Program-made: the position numbers and the translations under genes | The notes under the pieces: generated by a model | Database searches by the model: none | The model's input: the letters and a program-made list of their open reading frames with translations, nothing else | What the model was told of the DNA's origin: nothing | Part shown: in pieces, positions 24,240-33,307 of the stretch | Position numbering within the stretch: position 1 is the stretch's first letter | How the letters are laid out: the number at the start of each line of letters is the position of its first letter | Assembly (NCBI RefSeq): GCF_001243895.1 | Contig: NZ_LN851186.1 | Coordinates: 1,472,174 to 1,506,320, forward strand | Length of the DNA: 34,147 bases | DNA from: Bacillus testis | Lineage (GTDB): Bacteria > Bacillota > Bacilli > Bacillales > DSM-1321 | Reading direction: 5' to 3'

Positions 24240-26261
24240 GTGACGGACACAAACGAAATTGCTTATCTTGAAAAAACTTTAAGTCAATTAACAAAGGCAT
24301 ATAAAAAGCTTTCATCAAACATTACTGATCAAGACTACAATTTTAAAAGTTTACAAAAATATATGGTTGAATATAAAAGTGAACTAGATAAATTCGAGGT
24401 GTATGATTACCAGCAAACCTTAAGTATGATAGACAAGAGGGGTTTCGCACAAGTGATGGAACGTGAGCAAGTAAGAAAGCTTATAGAATCCCCATACTTC
24501 GGACGATTTGACTTTTTATATCATGGTGACCATCCGAGTGAGGCAGAGACAATCTATATCGGGCGCTTCGGTTTTGCTGATGAAGAAGGTACACAATTAA
24601 TTTATGATTGGCGTGCACCTATTTGTAATATGTACTATGAATTTGAAATTGGTGAAGCCTATTATATTGCGATGGATCAGCGATTTAGCGGTGAACTTAT
24701 TAAGAAACGTCAAATTAAAATTGAAAATTCTAAGCTTCAATATGTGCTTGATAGCTCATTAACGATACAAGACGAGGTTCTACAACAAACATTAACCCAG
24801 CATGCAAATGATAAGATGAAAACAATCGTTACTTCCATTCAACGAGAACAAAATAATATTGTACGGAATGAATCAGCGTATAATGTCATCATTCAAGGCG
24901 TTGCTGGTTCTGGGAAAACGGCTGTTGCCTTGCACCGCATCGCTTATTATTTATATAAATTCCGTGATACGTTACGAGCAGAACGTATTTTTATTTTGTC
25001 TCCAAATAAAGTATTCAGCGATTATATTTCTACCGTCTTACCAGAGCTTGGTGAAGAGCCAATTCGTTCGTTTACATTGGACGAGCTTACGGCAAATTTA
25101 TTACCAGCTGCTGTAACATTTAGATCATTTGAGGAAGAAACAAAAGAAATTTTATCGAATCCAGATGGGGCGCTGGCTTCGCGTGCAAAAATGAAGGGGA
25201 ATTATCCATTTGTTCAAAAGCTGCAATCCTTTTTAGCTGACTTAGACTTAAAGCTTCTTGAATATGAAAACATCTCCATTGTTGGGATAGTGCTGCAAGC
25301 TGATTACTTACAAGGGCGCTTCCTTCAATATCGAAAAGAGCCGGTTGTTACCCGTTTAGAGCTTATGGCCGATGATATTATTCAAGTGCTTAAATCCAAG
25401 TGGGATAGGGAAGGGAAACTCCCGAGCAAAAACGAAGTCATAAAGCGGCTAAAAAAACGTCTCTTGTTTTCTTCACCGTTGGCGATTTATCGTGCCTTTA
25501 CTGAAACACTGGGTGAAAACTCATTTAAGTTTTCGAAAAAACGTTTCGAATTTAATGATGTATACCCCTATCTATTTGTACAGCTTTATTTTAAAGGAAT
25601 TAAGCAGTATGAGCTCGTCCAGCACTTTGTACTAGATGAAATGCAGGATTATTCACCGATCCAATATGCTGTATTATCTAAAGTGTTTACGTGTAAGCGA
25701 ACAATCATTGGCGATTTCAGTCAGGCTCTTTTGCCATACGAAACGATATCCAAAGAGGCATTTGAAGCTATGTTTCATAATCTGGAATACGTAGAATTAA
25801 CAACCACCTATCGGTCATCGTATGAAATTGCGATGTATTCAAAAAAATTCATGCGTAATGGGGAAATTCATCCAATTGCAAGGCACGGGAAAGAACCGAA
25901 AGAATGGATTTATTCGACACTTGAACAAATGCTGAAACAAGTCCATGAAAATGCGATGAATGATTATCGAACTACGGCAATTATCTGTAAAACGGAGAAA
26001 GACTTACAGTTTTTGCAGGAACATTTAAACATACCTTTTACACTACTAGACGGCCAAACAGAAAAGTTTGAAACAGGCCTCCTTTTAACAACGATTCAGT
26101 ATGCGAAAGGTCTTGAATTCGATGCGGTGATCGTACCTTTTGTGAACGAGACCAATTATCGAACTGAATTTGACCGTGGACTATTGTATATTGTCTCAAC
26201 TAGAGCGATGCATGAATTAACAGTACTCGTTGATCAAGAAGCACCTTCTCCATTATTGTAA
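24240..26261 (+). CDS. HelD-like superfamily 1 ATPase (RNA polymerase recycling motor family)
   Basis: HelD proteins are UvrD-related ATPases that bind RNA polymerase and free it from DNA or antibiotic-stalled complexes. This one has 673 residues, about 100 fewer than B. subtilis HelD. An N-terminal coiled coil (about 5-55) would enter the polymerase secondary channel. Next come FLYHGDHPSEAETIYIGRFG and YDWRAPICNMYYEFE, typical of HelD. Walker A is GVAGSGKT (220-227), Walker B is DEMQD (466-470), and late helicase motifs include TTYRSSYEI and TTIQYAKGLEFDAVIVP. The start is GTG 24240 after AAAGGAGGGG. The 3' end overlaps the convergent MerR gene by 9 bp. Related HelR proteins confer rifamycin tolerance in actinobacteria. 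Confidence 0.85.
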   Translation: MTDTNEIAYLEKTLSQLTKAYKKLSSNITDQDYNFKSLQKYMVEYKSELDKFEVYDYQQTLSMIDKRGFAQVMEREQVRKLIESPYFGRFDFLYHGDHPSEAETIYIGRFGFADEEGTQLIYDWRAPICNMYYEFEIGEAYYIAMDQRFSGELIKKRQIKIENSKLQYVLDSSLTIQDEVLQQTLTQHANDKMKTIVTSIQREQNNIVRNESAYNVIIQGVAGSGKTAVALHRIAYYLYKFRDTLRAERIFILSPNKVFSDYISTVLPELGEEPIRSFTLDELTANLLPAAVTFRSFEEETKEILSNPDGALASRAKMKGNYPFVQKLQSFLADLDLKLLEYENISIVGIVLQADYLQGRFLQYRKEPVVTRLELMADDIIQVLKSKWDREGKLPSKNEVIKRLKKRLLFSSPLAIYRAFTETLGENSFKFSKKRFEFNDVYPYLFVQLYFKGIKQYELVQHFVLDEMQDYSPIQYAVLSKVFTCKRTIIGDFSQALLPYETISKEAFEAMFHNLEYVELTTTYRSSYEIAMYSKKFMRNGEIHPIARHGKEPKEWIYSTLEQMLKQVHENAMNDYRTTAIICKTEKDLQFLQEHLNIPFTLLDGQTEKFETGLLLTTIQYAKGLEFDAVIVPFVNETNYRTEFDRGLLYIVSTRAMHELTVLVDQEAPSPLL

Positions 26262-26975
26262 TTCCGTCAAAATAGCAATGATTGATTCCACATCATTCAT
26301 TGCTATTTCTAATTGATTGACTAAATCATCTGTGACATGAAAAAATTCCGTGGAAAAGGCAGGTGTTTGTAACATTTGCCGAATATCTGTCTTTCCCTTT
26401 GATTGTTCCAGCTCATGAAATAAATGGGCGATACTGGTGATCGAATAATGCGCGCTGCGCAACGTCCGGATGACGAGTAATTTTTGCAAATCGCGCTGCG
26501 TATAGATTCTTCGATTTTGCGTATTTCTTTCAACACAATATAAATGATTGCGTTCCCAATTCCGTAATGTTTCTTCCGTTAACTGAAGCATAGCGGCAAC
26601 AGTCTTGTGGGAGTAGGTTTCACCTGTAATCGATTTATTTTGTAAAATCTGTTTCACCGTCTCAATGGCCTCTAAAGCATACTCATATTCTGTTTGCAAA
26701 TACGCTAAATAGGATTCTGCTGCCTGTAAGCCTTCCTTAAATTTTTCACGGCCGCTAAGCTTGACGATTTTTGTGGCCTCTTTGCGAAGGTTATTCTGAA
26801 TAAATTCTTGCTTAAAGGCAAGTCTGGCAATTTTCATTTGCTTCAGATGCAGATCTGAATATTCTCTGTAACCATTTGGTTTTCTTGGTACAGGCGAAAT
26901 ATAATGCCAGTCTTCATACAGTCGTACTGTATTGGGATGAACCTGAGATAATTCAGCAATTTCACTAGTTCTCAT
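26253..26975 (-). CDS. MerR-family regulator with two HTH domains
   Basis: The protein has 240 residues and two MerR-type DNA-binding domains. The first spans about residues 1-70 (IAELSQVHPNTVRLYEDW, NGYREYSDLHLKQM). The second spans about 118-190 (KTVAAMLQLTEETLRNWE, NRRIYTQRDLQKL), with helical linkers. A separate ligand pocket is not evident. ATG at 26975 has AGGCGG 6 bases before. The convergent overlap with the helD-like gene suggests the two travel together; regulation of that gene by this protein is inference. It may bend DNA as an intramolecular pseudo-dimer. Confidence 0.8.
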   Translation of the reverse strand: MRTSEIAELSQVHPNTVRLYEDWHYISPVPRKPNGYREYSDLHLKQMKIARLAFKQEFIQNNLRKEATKIVKLSGREKFKEGLQAAESYLAYLQTEYEYALEAIETVKQILQNKSITGETYSHKTVAAMLQLTEETLRNWERNHLYCVERNTQNRRIYTQRDLQKLLVIRTLRSAHYSITSIAHLFHELEQSKGKTDIRQMLQTPAFSTEFFHVTDDLVNQLEIAMNDVESIIAILTELQ

Positions 26976-27373
26976 AAACAACCGCCTACTAACTGAAGAT
27001 AGAATGTAATGAAATAAAAGTTTACTATTGAATAATTAAGATTTATCATATCAAAATGATTAAAGCAAGTGATTAAAAGTGCTTAGGTATGCAAATAAAT
27101 TTAATGAATAATGGTTATACAATCTTATAAAAATTGATTGAATGTTTATTTAAAAAGGTTCGTTCGAAAACAGTACAATTGATCTATAAAGGACTATTAT
27201 GAAGTAATCTTGCTTAAAAAATCATTTGCTAACTTATCCAATAGCGCATTCAAGTAACGTCAATTTATACTAAAATTGTTGAAGCAATTTACTTAAACTC
27301 ATGGGTGCATTCGTTTAAGAAGAAAGTTAAATTGGCGTCTAAGGGAAGAGAACGAAAAACGGAAGATCCCTAG
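26976..27373. other. AT-rich intergenic region between merR and the spoVR fragment
   Basis: About 400 bp with no convincing gene. The left part should hold the merR promoter (minus strand). A repeat box of the TTAAAC-GGGTGC-GTTTAA type lies at 27291-27319. The change from AT-rich to GC-richer DNA happens near 27330. Confidence 0.4.
27291..27319 (+). repeat. Short repeat box, second copy
   Basis: ACTTAAACTCATGGGTGCAT followed by TCGTTTAAG is the partner of the box at 22058-22086, again at the edge of an accessory segment. Confidence 0.4.
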
Positions 27374-28011
27374 ACGAAGGAGGGCTGGGCGAGCTACTGG
27401 CATCAGCGAATTCTGCGAGAAATGGACCTGACGCCAGGGGAGTCGGTTGAATTTGCGAAGCTGAATGCAGGCGTTGTGCAGTCGTCGCGAACAGGCATCA
27501 ACCCGTATTACTTAGGCTTGAAGATGTTTGAAGATATCGAAGAGTGTTTTGATAACCCGACGGAAGAGAGGAAGTGGCGGGGAGTCGAACCGGGGCCCGA
27601 CCGAGCGCAGATGTTCGAGGTACGGGAAGTGGAGTTCGATATCTCCTTCCTCTGCAATTACCTGACGAAGGATCTGGTCATGCGCGGGGATATGTATCTG
27701 TTTCAGAAGCAGGGCAAGGATTATAAGGCTGTTGATAAGGAATGGAAAGCGGTCCGTGATCAGCTCGTCAATATGTGGGTCAATGGCGGGTTTCCGAACA
27801 TCACGATCAATGACGGAGATTATTTACGGAACGGGGAACTGTATCTGAAGCATTGGTACGAAGGAATTGAGCTTGATGTGAAGTATTTGGAGAAGGTGCT
27901 TCCGTACGTCTACCTCTGTAGGGAAGAAGGGTGCATATGGAGACGATGATTGAGGAGAAGCCGATCCTATATTCGTATAATAGCAAAGGGATTCATAAGA
28001 AGTATTTGTGA
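27374..28011 (+). pseudogene. spoVR: spoVR remnant (5'-truncated, frameshifted)
   Basis: This is the C-terminal part of SpoVR, a conserved spore-cortex-related protein of about 470 residues. The frame opens after an in-frame TAG at 27371 with [17 protein letters not shown], upstream of the first ATG (27422), and has no start or ribosome binding site. It continues [40 protein letters not shown] and YLEKVLPY. Near 27920 the frame shifts: [12 protein letters not shown] then stop, while another frame gives [20 protein letters not shown] and IHKKYL ending at 28011, the normal SpoVR tail. The segment is clearly GC-richer than its neighbours. An intact copy presumably exists elsewhere. Confidence 0.85.
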
Positions 28012-28019
28012 GTAGTGGA

Positions 28020-28046
28020 GCAGCATCCTTAGGGTGTTGCTTTTTC
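28020..28046 (+). terminator. Terminator-like hairpin after the spoVR remnant
   Basis: GCAGCATCC pairs with GGGTGTTGC (G-T wobbles) and is followed by TTTTTCTT. The following TTATTCAACAAACG also occurs near 33930 (TTATGCAACAAACG), so it may be part of a repeat. Confidence 0.5.
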
Positions 28047-28097
28047 TTATTCAACAAACGTGGAATTTAAGGGGCCGCAAATATATTCTTTTTTGTA

Positions 28098-28214
28098 ATG
28101 CAGTTAAGAGTTGATTTCTCAGAAGCTAATGGCTGTAAATCCATTTTGATTTGTCTGGATGAAATCTTAGAACATTTGCCAGGCGGCCGTCTGTTAGTAC
28201 ATAAGAAATATTAA
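28098..28214 (+). CDS. Possible 38-residue ORF or gene fragment
   Basis: ATG 28098 opens 38 codons (MQLRVDFSEANGCKSILICL, then DEILEHLPGGRLLVHKKY). The frame is also open for nine codons upstream, and the composition looks like a real protein tail. There is no ribosome binding site, so a degraded gene is more likely than a working one. Nothing else is seen in 28047-28310 apart from the ribosome binding site of the next gene. Confidence 0.25.
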   Translation: MQLRVDFSEANGCKSILICLDEILEHLPGGRLLVHKKY

Positions 28215-28310
28215 AAAGCAGGAAAGTTCAAAGAAAACACATATCAAGTTCACTCTAAATTTCATACGTAATTGATATGATTAAGATAAGAAATTAAAGG
28301 AGGATACAAA

Positions 28311-29705
28311 ATGCTAGGACTGTTTTTGGTGCTTTTTACCTTATGTCTTGCAGCTCTATTCGTGGGATGGAAAAAAACAAGTCTCGTGTTGTTTTGGCTT
28401 CCAGAAAACAAAAGAAATAAGGTGTTTATGATTCTAATTTATGGAGGTGTAGCGATAGTTTCATTGATTGGTGCGCTATCACCGTCCACCATAGAGAATA
28501 TGGCTTTTATTCTATTCTCAATCTCTTTTTTGGCACTCTTAATAGGTTTAATTAACCCAGCCTTTATATTCAGAAAATCTCCTGAACCCAAAAAAACTAG
28601 AGCTAGGGTATTGAAAGTTTTTGGAACAATTGCCGTTTTGTCTGTCGTTATAGGTATAGCAACGGCACCTCCGGTTGAAGAGACTGCTCAAAGAAGCGAA
28701 CAAGCAGAGCAAATTGAAGCAGATAAACAGGAAGAAGCAGAAGCTAAGGCCAAAGCTGAAGCCGAGCGCAAAGCCAAAGAAGAGGCTAAAGCTAAAGCCC
28801 AAGCTGAAGCGGAAGCCAAGTCTAAAGAAGCAGCAGCTAAGAAAAAGGCAGAGGAAGAAGCTAAGGCCAAAGCTGAAGCTGAGGAAAAGGCAAAGATAGA
28901 AGCAAAAAAGAAAGCTGAAGCGGAAGCTAAGAAAAAAACGGAATCACAGTTCGCCGGTTACACACTGATTAAAGTGGATGGTGGAGATACGTCTGGATAT
29001 CGCCAAGCTAAGGTTGTCGTAGATATTGGCTTTGGGGATCGTGAATACTGGGCATTCACAAATGAGTACGGCCAGTTGGTGCGGGTCATTGCTGACAAAA
29101 TCATTCTGCAAGATGACAGCAGCGAACCCGTAAATTCGTCTGGTAGATACTATTCTGATGAAGCGAAAGTTCCAGGTGTTGAAAGTGACTCACTAGATGA
29201 AGGACATATTATCGCTGATTCTCTTGGAGGGGTATCAAATGCCTACAATATTACTCCGCAAAATAGTACGCTCAATCGACACGGTGACCAAGCATATATG
29301 GAAAGAGTAATTCGCGATGCAGGTGGAGCAACTAATTTTGAAGCGATTATCACATATCCAAATACAAAGACACAGACTCCATCACATTATCAGTATACCT
29401 ACACGATTAACGGAAACAAGGTTGTGGATTCCTTTGATAATGTAAACCCTGACGAAGTGAATAAATCGCTTGGATTAACAGAGAGCAAGCCTTCTAGCTC
29501 AACTGGTTCAAACGCTGGCTCAAGCACCGGTTCAAGTACTGGTTCAAACAAAGGCGGTGACCTTTCCAGTGTGGATGCGAACGGCAATGGAGAAGTTACG
29601 ATTCAGGAAGCCAAAGATGCAGGTTATAGTATGCCGATCACAAGTGATCATTGGTTGTATCAATATATGAGAGATAACGACGGTGATGGTATGGTGGGTG
29701 AGTAG
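28311..29705 (+). CDS. Membrane-anchored DNA/RNA non-specific endonuclease-like protein with Lys/Ala coiled coil and degenerate Excalibur tail
   Basis: The protein has 464 residues in four parts. Residues 1-115 hold about four membrane helices. Residues about 120-215 are a Lys/Ala/Glu-rich coiled coil, probably a rigid stalk. Residues about 218-375 resemble the NucA-type non-specific endonuclease fold: DEGHIIADSLGG with His299 as the likely catalytic base, then NITPQNSTLNRHG (Asn313, Asn318, Asn322 as metal-ligand candidates). A Ser/Thr/Gly linker leads to the C-terminal 45 residues, which carry DANGNGEVTIQEA and DNDGDG calcium-binding loops like Excalibur but lack its two Cys. It may degrade or process DNA at the cell surface. 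AAAGGAGG precedes the ATG. No obvious immunity gene adjoins it. Confidence 0.72.
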   Translation: MLGLFLVLFTLCLAALFVGWKKTSLVLFWLPENKRNKVFMILIYGGVAIVSLIGALSPSTIENMAFILFSISFLALLIGLINPAFIFRKSPEPKKTRARVLKVFGTIAVLSVVIGIATAPPVEETAQRSEQAEQIEADKQEEAEAKAKAEAERKAKEEAKAKAQAEAEAKSKEAAAKKKAEEEAKAKAEAEEKAKIEAKKKAEAEAKKKTESQFAGYTLIKVDGGDTSGYRQAKVVVDIGFGDREYWAFTNEYGQLVRVIADKIILQDDSSEPVNSSGRYYSDEAKVPGVESDSLDEGHIIADSLGGVSNAYNITPQNSTLNRHGDQAYMERVIRDAGGATNFEAIITYPNTKTQTPSHYQYTYTINGNKVVDSFDNVNPDEVNKSLGLTESKPSSSTGSNAGSSTGSSTGSNKGGDLSSVDANGNGEVTIQEAKDAGYSMPITSDHWLYQYMRDNDGDGMVGE

Positions 29706-29737
29706 ACATTAGCAATCAAAAATAAACTATTAAAAAA

Positions 29738-29773
29738 GAAGCTTGGATATCTTATCTCAGGATGACAAGCTTC
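29738..29773. repeat. Inverted repeat after the nuclease gene
   Basis: GAAGCTTG and CAAGCTTC form perfect 8-bp arms around 20 bases, 32 bases after the stop codon. The T tract lies on the minus-strand side only. It may be a weak terminator or an RNA end structure. Confidence 0.35.
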
Positions 29774-29962
29774 AAACGTATGTAAATGAGATATGCAAAC
29801 CATAATAAAAGAAAGAATACAGGAATTTTTAGGGGAATATGAAATGTACTGTGAGTTAATATAGTGCTTGTTCAATAAACTGAGGCAAGTACAGAAGATC
29901 AGACTGTCTAATTGGCGGTCTTTTAAATAGTAGATATAGAAAAGCCAAAAAGGAGAATTCGT

Positions 29963-30661
29963 ATGATCAAAATGATTGATGTTTCAAAGGTATACAAAAA
30001 TGGAGAAGTGGAAACACACGCCTTAAAAAATATCAATTTAACAATCAATGACGGTGAGCTGGTCGTTATTCTTGGACCAAGCGGAAGCGGCAAGAGTACA
30101 TTGTTGAATGTCATTAGTGGACTTGATCAGGTCTCGTCCGGCAGTATTCTATTTCAAGACAACGAGCTTACTAAGCTATCAGATGCAGGTATGACAAAAT
30201 TTAGACGAGAGTATTTAGGCTTTATTTTTCAACAGTTCAATCTGCTTCAAAATTTAACGGTCTATGAAAATATTCAAATCGGCTCTGATATTGGCAAACA
30301 GCCGCTAAACATTGACGAGTTACTTCCTAAAATCGGACTAGAACAGCTGCGCAATAAGTATCCCTCTCAGCTTTCCGGCGGTGAGCAGCAGCGTGTCTCG
30401 ATTGCCCGTAGCATTGCTAAGAACCCTAATATTATTTTTTGTGATGAGCCAACTGGTTCTCTGGATGAAGAAAATTCAAAAAAGGTGCTTGCCTTGCTTC
30501 AGGATTTAAATCGTAACAGTCATAAAACCATCGTCATCATTACGCATAATATAGGGATTGCAGAAATGGCACATCGAGTCATAAAAATGAACTCTGGTGA
30601 AATTACCGAAATTGTTTCTAACGAGACAACAAAAGATGCTTGGCAAATAAACTGGGGCTAG
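29963..30661 (+). CDS. ABC transporter ATP-binding protein (MacB/LolD type)
   Basis: An ATPase of 232 residues with GPSGSGKS (38-45, Walker A), the Q-loop in FIFQQFN, the signature LSGGEQQR (137-144), Walker B IIFCDEP (Asp161, Glu162) and the H-loop in ITHN. The sequence type, with a length near 230 and [14 protein letters not shown], belongs to the MacB/LolD/FtsE group, which pairs with FtsX-like permeases. It drives mechanotransmission or export of peptides, lipoproteins or antibiotics rather than import. AAGGAG precedes the ATG. The permease gene starts 13 bp downstream, so they form an operon. Confidence 0.92.
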   Translation: MIKMIDVSKVYKNGEVETHALKNINLTINDGELVVILGPSGSGKSTLLNVISGLDQVSSGSILFQDNELTKLSDAGMTKFRREYLGFIFQQFNLLQNLTVYENIQIGSDIGKQPLNIDELLPKIGLEQLRNKYPSQLSGGEQQRVSIARSIAKNPNIIFCDEPTGSLDEENSKKVLALLQDLNRNSHKTIVIITHNIGIAEMAHRVIKMNSGEITEIVSNETTKDAWQINWG

Positions 30662-30674
30662 GGGGGGAGATCAT

Positions 30675-33023
30675 ATGCTCTTAAAAAATGTCTTCAAAAC
30701 AATAACGAAAAAATGGATGCAGTTGCTTGCAATCGGACTGATTATTATATTAAGCTCGGCTACCTATACAATGACGTACTACGCTTTAAGCGGCATTGAA
30801 GAGCCGACAGAGAAATACTTAAAGGATTATCAACAGGAGGATTTTTCTGTAGAAATGCTGAATGTGCTGACGAATAATGAGCTGCAAAATGCTCAATATC
30901 GTTCACTTATAGAACAAGGTATTTTTACACTTTCAGAAATAAAACGGGTAGATCCTCAGTTATTTAATGAGCTTATCGAAAAACGCCAAGAACAATTTAC
31001 TGCTGCCTTCTCTGATGTCGCAGTTGAGCTGCGTGAATCAAAGAAAATCCAATACAAATTAGATAATCAAAACCACTCAGCCTTATTATTAAAAGACGCT
31101 AACAGGATTAACCTATCTTACATAGAGCAGGGGAATAAACCCGAACAACCGAATGAAATAGCCATTGATAAGACGTATGCACAAAAGAATGACCTTCGGA
31201 TAGGCGACACATTGACCATCCAACATAAGACTTATACTATTTCTGGGTTTGTGCTATTTCCAGACTACACATTACTAGTATTTGATAATAGCTTAAATAT
31301 GGATACGGCCAAGCAAACAGTTATTTTAATGACAGACGATGCCTATGAAACGATTAATGAACGAGAGCAGTTTCGTTTAGCCGGCATTCAATTATCTACC
31401 GCTGATGTGAACACGGCATTTGATGAACAGCAACTGCCATTTGTCACGCAAATTATTGATACAGCTGGCAATATGCGTAGCGGTGCTATATACGATGAAT
31501 TAACGCAAAGCAAAACAACAGTTGTGGGCTTAAGTATTTTTATAACAGGCATAGCAGTTATTATGATTGCGATTATGATCTTCAATATTTTACAAAATGA
31601 ACGCGGTCAAATTGGGATTTTAAAAGCGCTAGGGTACAGCCGTGTGAAAATCGTTGCCCCTTATCTATTATTGATTTTAACGTATGCATTCTTTATGATG
31701 CTGCTTGGCTATGGTGTCGGCGTTAATCTTGCAGAGCCATTGAAAAATTTATATCTCGATTTTTATTTGGTTCCTGAAATGCCTATTCATCAGTTGCTGT
31801 CTGTATTTGTTACAGCAATTTTAGTGCCCCTTACGTTTTTTGCGCTCGTTTTCGGCTTCATTTTATGGAAAATTTTAAGAGAAAGTGCGTTACAATTATT
31901 GACACCTCAGCAGTCGCAGTCCATTAATCGTCTAAGCCGTTTGGTGAGCAGGCTGCTTGCGCGCGCAAAGGGTTCAACAAAGTTTAAATACCTGCAGGCA
32001 ATCAGAAGTACCGGTAGCTTCATAATTTTCTTTTTAGGTATAATGTTTGCTACTATTTTGATCACTCTATCCTTTATGTTAGATGGACTGGTCGACCGGA
32101 TGACAGTCGGTTATTTAGAAAAGGTAGATTTCCAATACATTGCTTATGTAGATGTTTCCAAGGCTGCTCCTGCATTACAAAGTGGTGAAGAGCCATTTTT
32201 AACTTATCCGTATGCAAAGGTGAATAATAAAATTATTACATTACAGGGATTGCAGGAGAACAATAGGTTTTATCAGCTTTACGATGCAGATGATCGAAAT
32301 ATAACAGCACTGCTTTCTAAGGGGGTTATCATTACGCAGCCGCTTAGTATAACTGAAAAGCTTTCAGTTGGAGACACTATTAAGATAACTGTCAATAATC
32401 AGCAGATTGAGAAGCCTATTGTCGGTATTGTGGAAGATTACACAGGAAATCAAATAATAATGGATATTAAGGAGCTAAGTTTATTTTTATCGAACGGACA
32501 GTCGGACAAGCTATATAGCGGCATTTACTCGAAGAAGCCTATTTCAGATGAATACTATTTATCAGTCAGTTCAAAGAAACATATGCTAGATTTATCGGCT
32601 TCGATGAGTAAATATATGCTTTTAATGACGAATGTTTTAATTGGTGCTGCAGCAATCATCGCAGCTAGTATTTTATTTGTTTTAACGTCCTTTACTGTCG
32701 AAAAAAACTACTATGCTATTTCATTGTTAAAAGTTATGGGCTATACAAAACGTGAGGTCAACGCGATGATTTTAAACAGCTATTATGTCTATGCACTGAT
32801 TTGTTACGCGATTAGCATTCCGGTTTCTTTAATTACTATACGCGCTGTTGTTAACCTTTTTGCGAATGAATATAATCTTGTACTGCCCTTAGAATATCAT
32901 TGGACATTTATGGTTTATACCTTTGTGATCTTGTCCATTGTTTTCCTCGTAAGTACATGGGTAAGCAGACGTAAAATTAATCGCATACCACTTCAGGAAG
33001 TATTAAAGCAATATAATGGTTAA
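30675..33023 (+). CDS. ABC transporter permease with two FtsX domains
   Basis: A membrane protein of 782 residues. It has an N-terminal helix (about 14-35), a large extracellular MacB-like domain (about 36-280), a first FtsX block of three helices (about 283-400) with ILQNERGQIGILKALGYSR, a further helix near 437-460, a second extracellular region, and a second FtsX block (about 650-775) with VEKNYYAISLLKVMGYTKRE. It should form an exporter with the ATPase just upstream. The ribosome binding site is GGGGGGAG. No sensor kinase or response regulator adjoins it, unlike Bce-type systems. Substrate unknown. Confidence 0.88.
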   Translation: MLLKNVFKTITKKWMQLLAIGLIIILSSATYTMTYYALSGIEEPTEKYLKDYQQEDFSVEMLNVLTNNELQNAQYRSLIEQGIFTLSEIKRVDPQLFNELIEKRQEQFTAAFSDVAVELRESKKIQYKLDNQNHSALLLKDANRINLSYIEQGNKPEQPNEIAIDKTYAQKNDLRIGDTLTIQHKTYTISGFVLFPDYTLLVFDNSLNMDTAKQTVILMTDDAYETINEREQFRLAGIQLSTADVNTAFDEQQLPFVTQIIDTAGNMRSGAIYDELTQSKTTVVGLSIFITGIAVIMIAIMIFNILQNERGQIGILKALGYSRVKIVAPYLLLILTYAFFMMLLGYGVGVNLAEPLKNLYLDFYLVPEMPIHQLLSVFVTAILVPLTFFALVFGFILWKILRESALQLLTPQQSQSINRLSRLVSRLLARAKGSTKFKYLQAIRSTGSFIIFFLGIMFATILITLSFMLDGLVDRMTVGYLEKVDFQYIAYVDVSKAAPALQSGEEPFLTYPYAKVNNKIITLQGLQENNRFYQLYDADDRNITALLSKGVIITQPLSITEKLSVGDTIKITVNNQQIEKPIVGIVEDYTGNQIIMDIKELSLFLSNGQSDKLYSGIYSKKPISDEYYLSVSSKKHMLDLSASMSKYMLLMTNVLIGAAAIIAASILFVLTSFTVEKNYYAISLLKVMGYTKREVNAMILNSYYVYALICYAISIPVSLITIRAVVNLFANEYNLVLPLEYHWTFMVYTFVILSIVFLVSTWVSRRKINRIPLQEVLKQYNG

Positions 33024-33074
33024 CAATCCATTCCGCCTCGGTGTAATGGGGGGTCCGGATTCAACTTTTGTTCA

Positions 33075-33182
33075 CGTGCCTGGCACTGAATACACGAAAA
33101 ATAACGAGGCTTTACTCCAATTTCAAGGGTGGTACTCAGCTCTTATTTTGTTATACTACAAACGGGCAGGTTAGCTCAATAA
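33075..33182 (+). repeat. Dispersed intergenic repeat, copy C
   Basis: GAGGCTTTACTCC ... GGTACTCAGCTCTTATTTTGTTA (33106-33152) is followed closely by ACGGGCAGGTTAGCTCAATAA (33162-33182). The palindrome GTGCCTGGCAC lies just before (33076-33086). It is the compact form, about 80 bp, of copy B, and sits between the permease and the 178-residue gene. Confidence 0.55.
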
Positions 33183-33307
33183 ATGCTTCCATTTTTATGA
33201 AACGCAAAAGGGGCAAAATGGTATAATTAAAGCGGAAAATTTACAAAATCTAATTTTCAAGAGAGACAACTATCAAAGGGAAGATTTATATAGCAAACAA
33301 GAAGAAG

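Noticed and set aside
28675..28899. Lys/Arg-rich frames inside the nuclease gene and Ala/Ser-rich antisense frames
   Set aside because: Products of the repetitive Lys/Ala/Glu coiled-coil codons read in other frames.
28730..28945. Repetitive DNA in the nuclease gene, considered as a tandem repeat or CRISPR-like array
   Set aside because: It is irregular Lys/Ala/Glu coding repetition without fixed repeat and spacer units.
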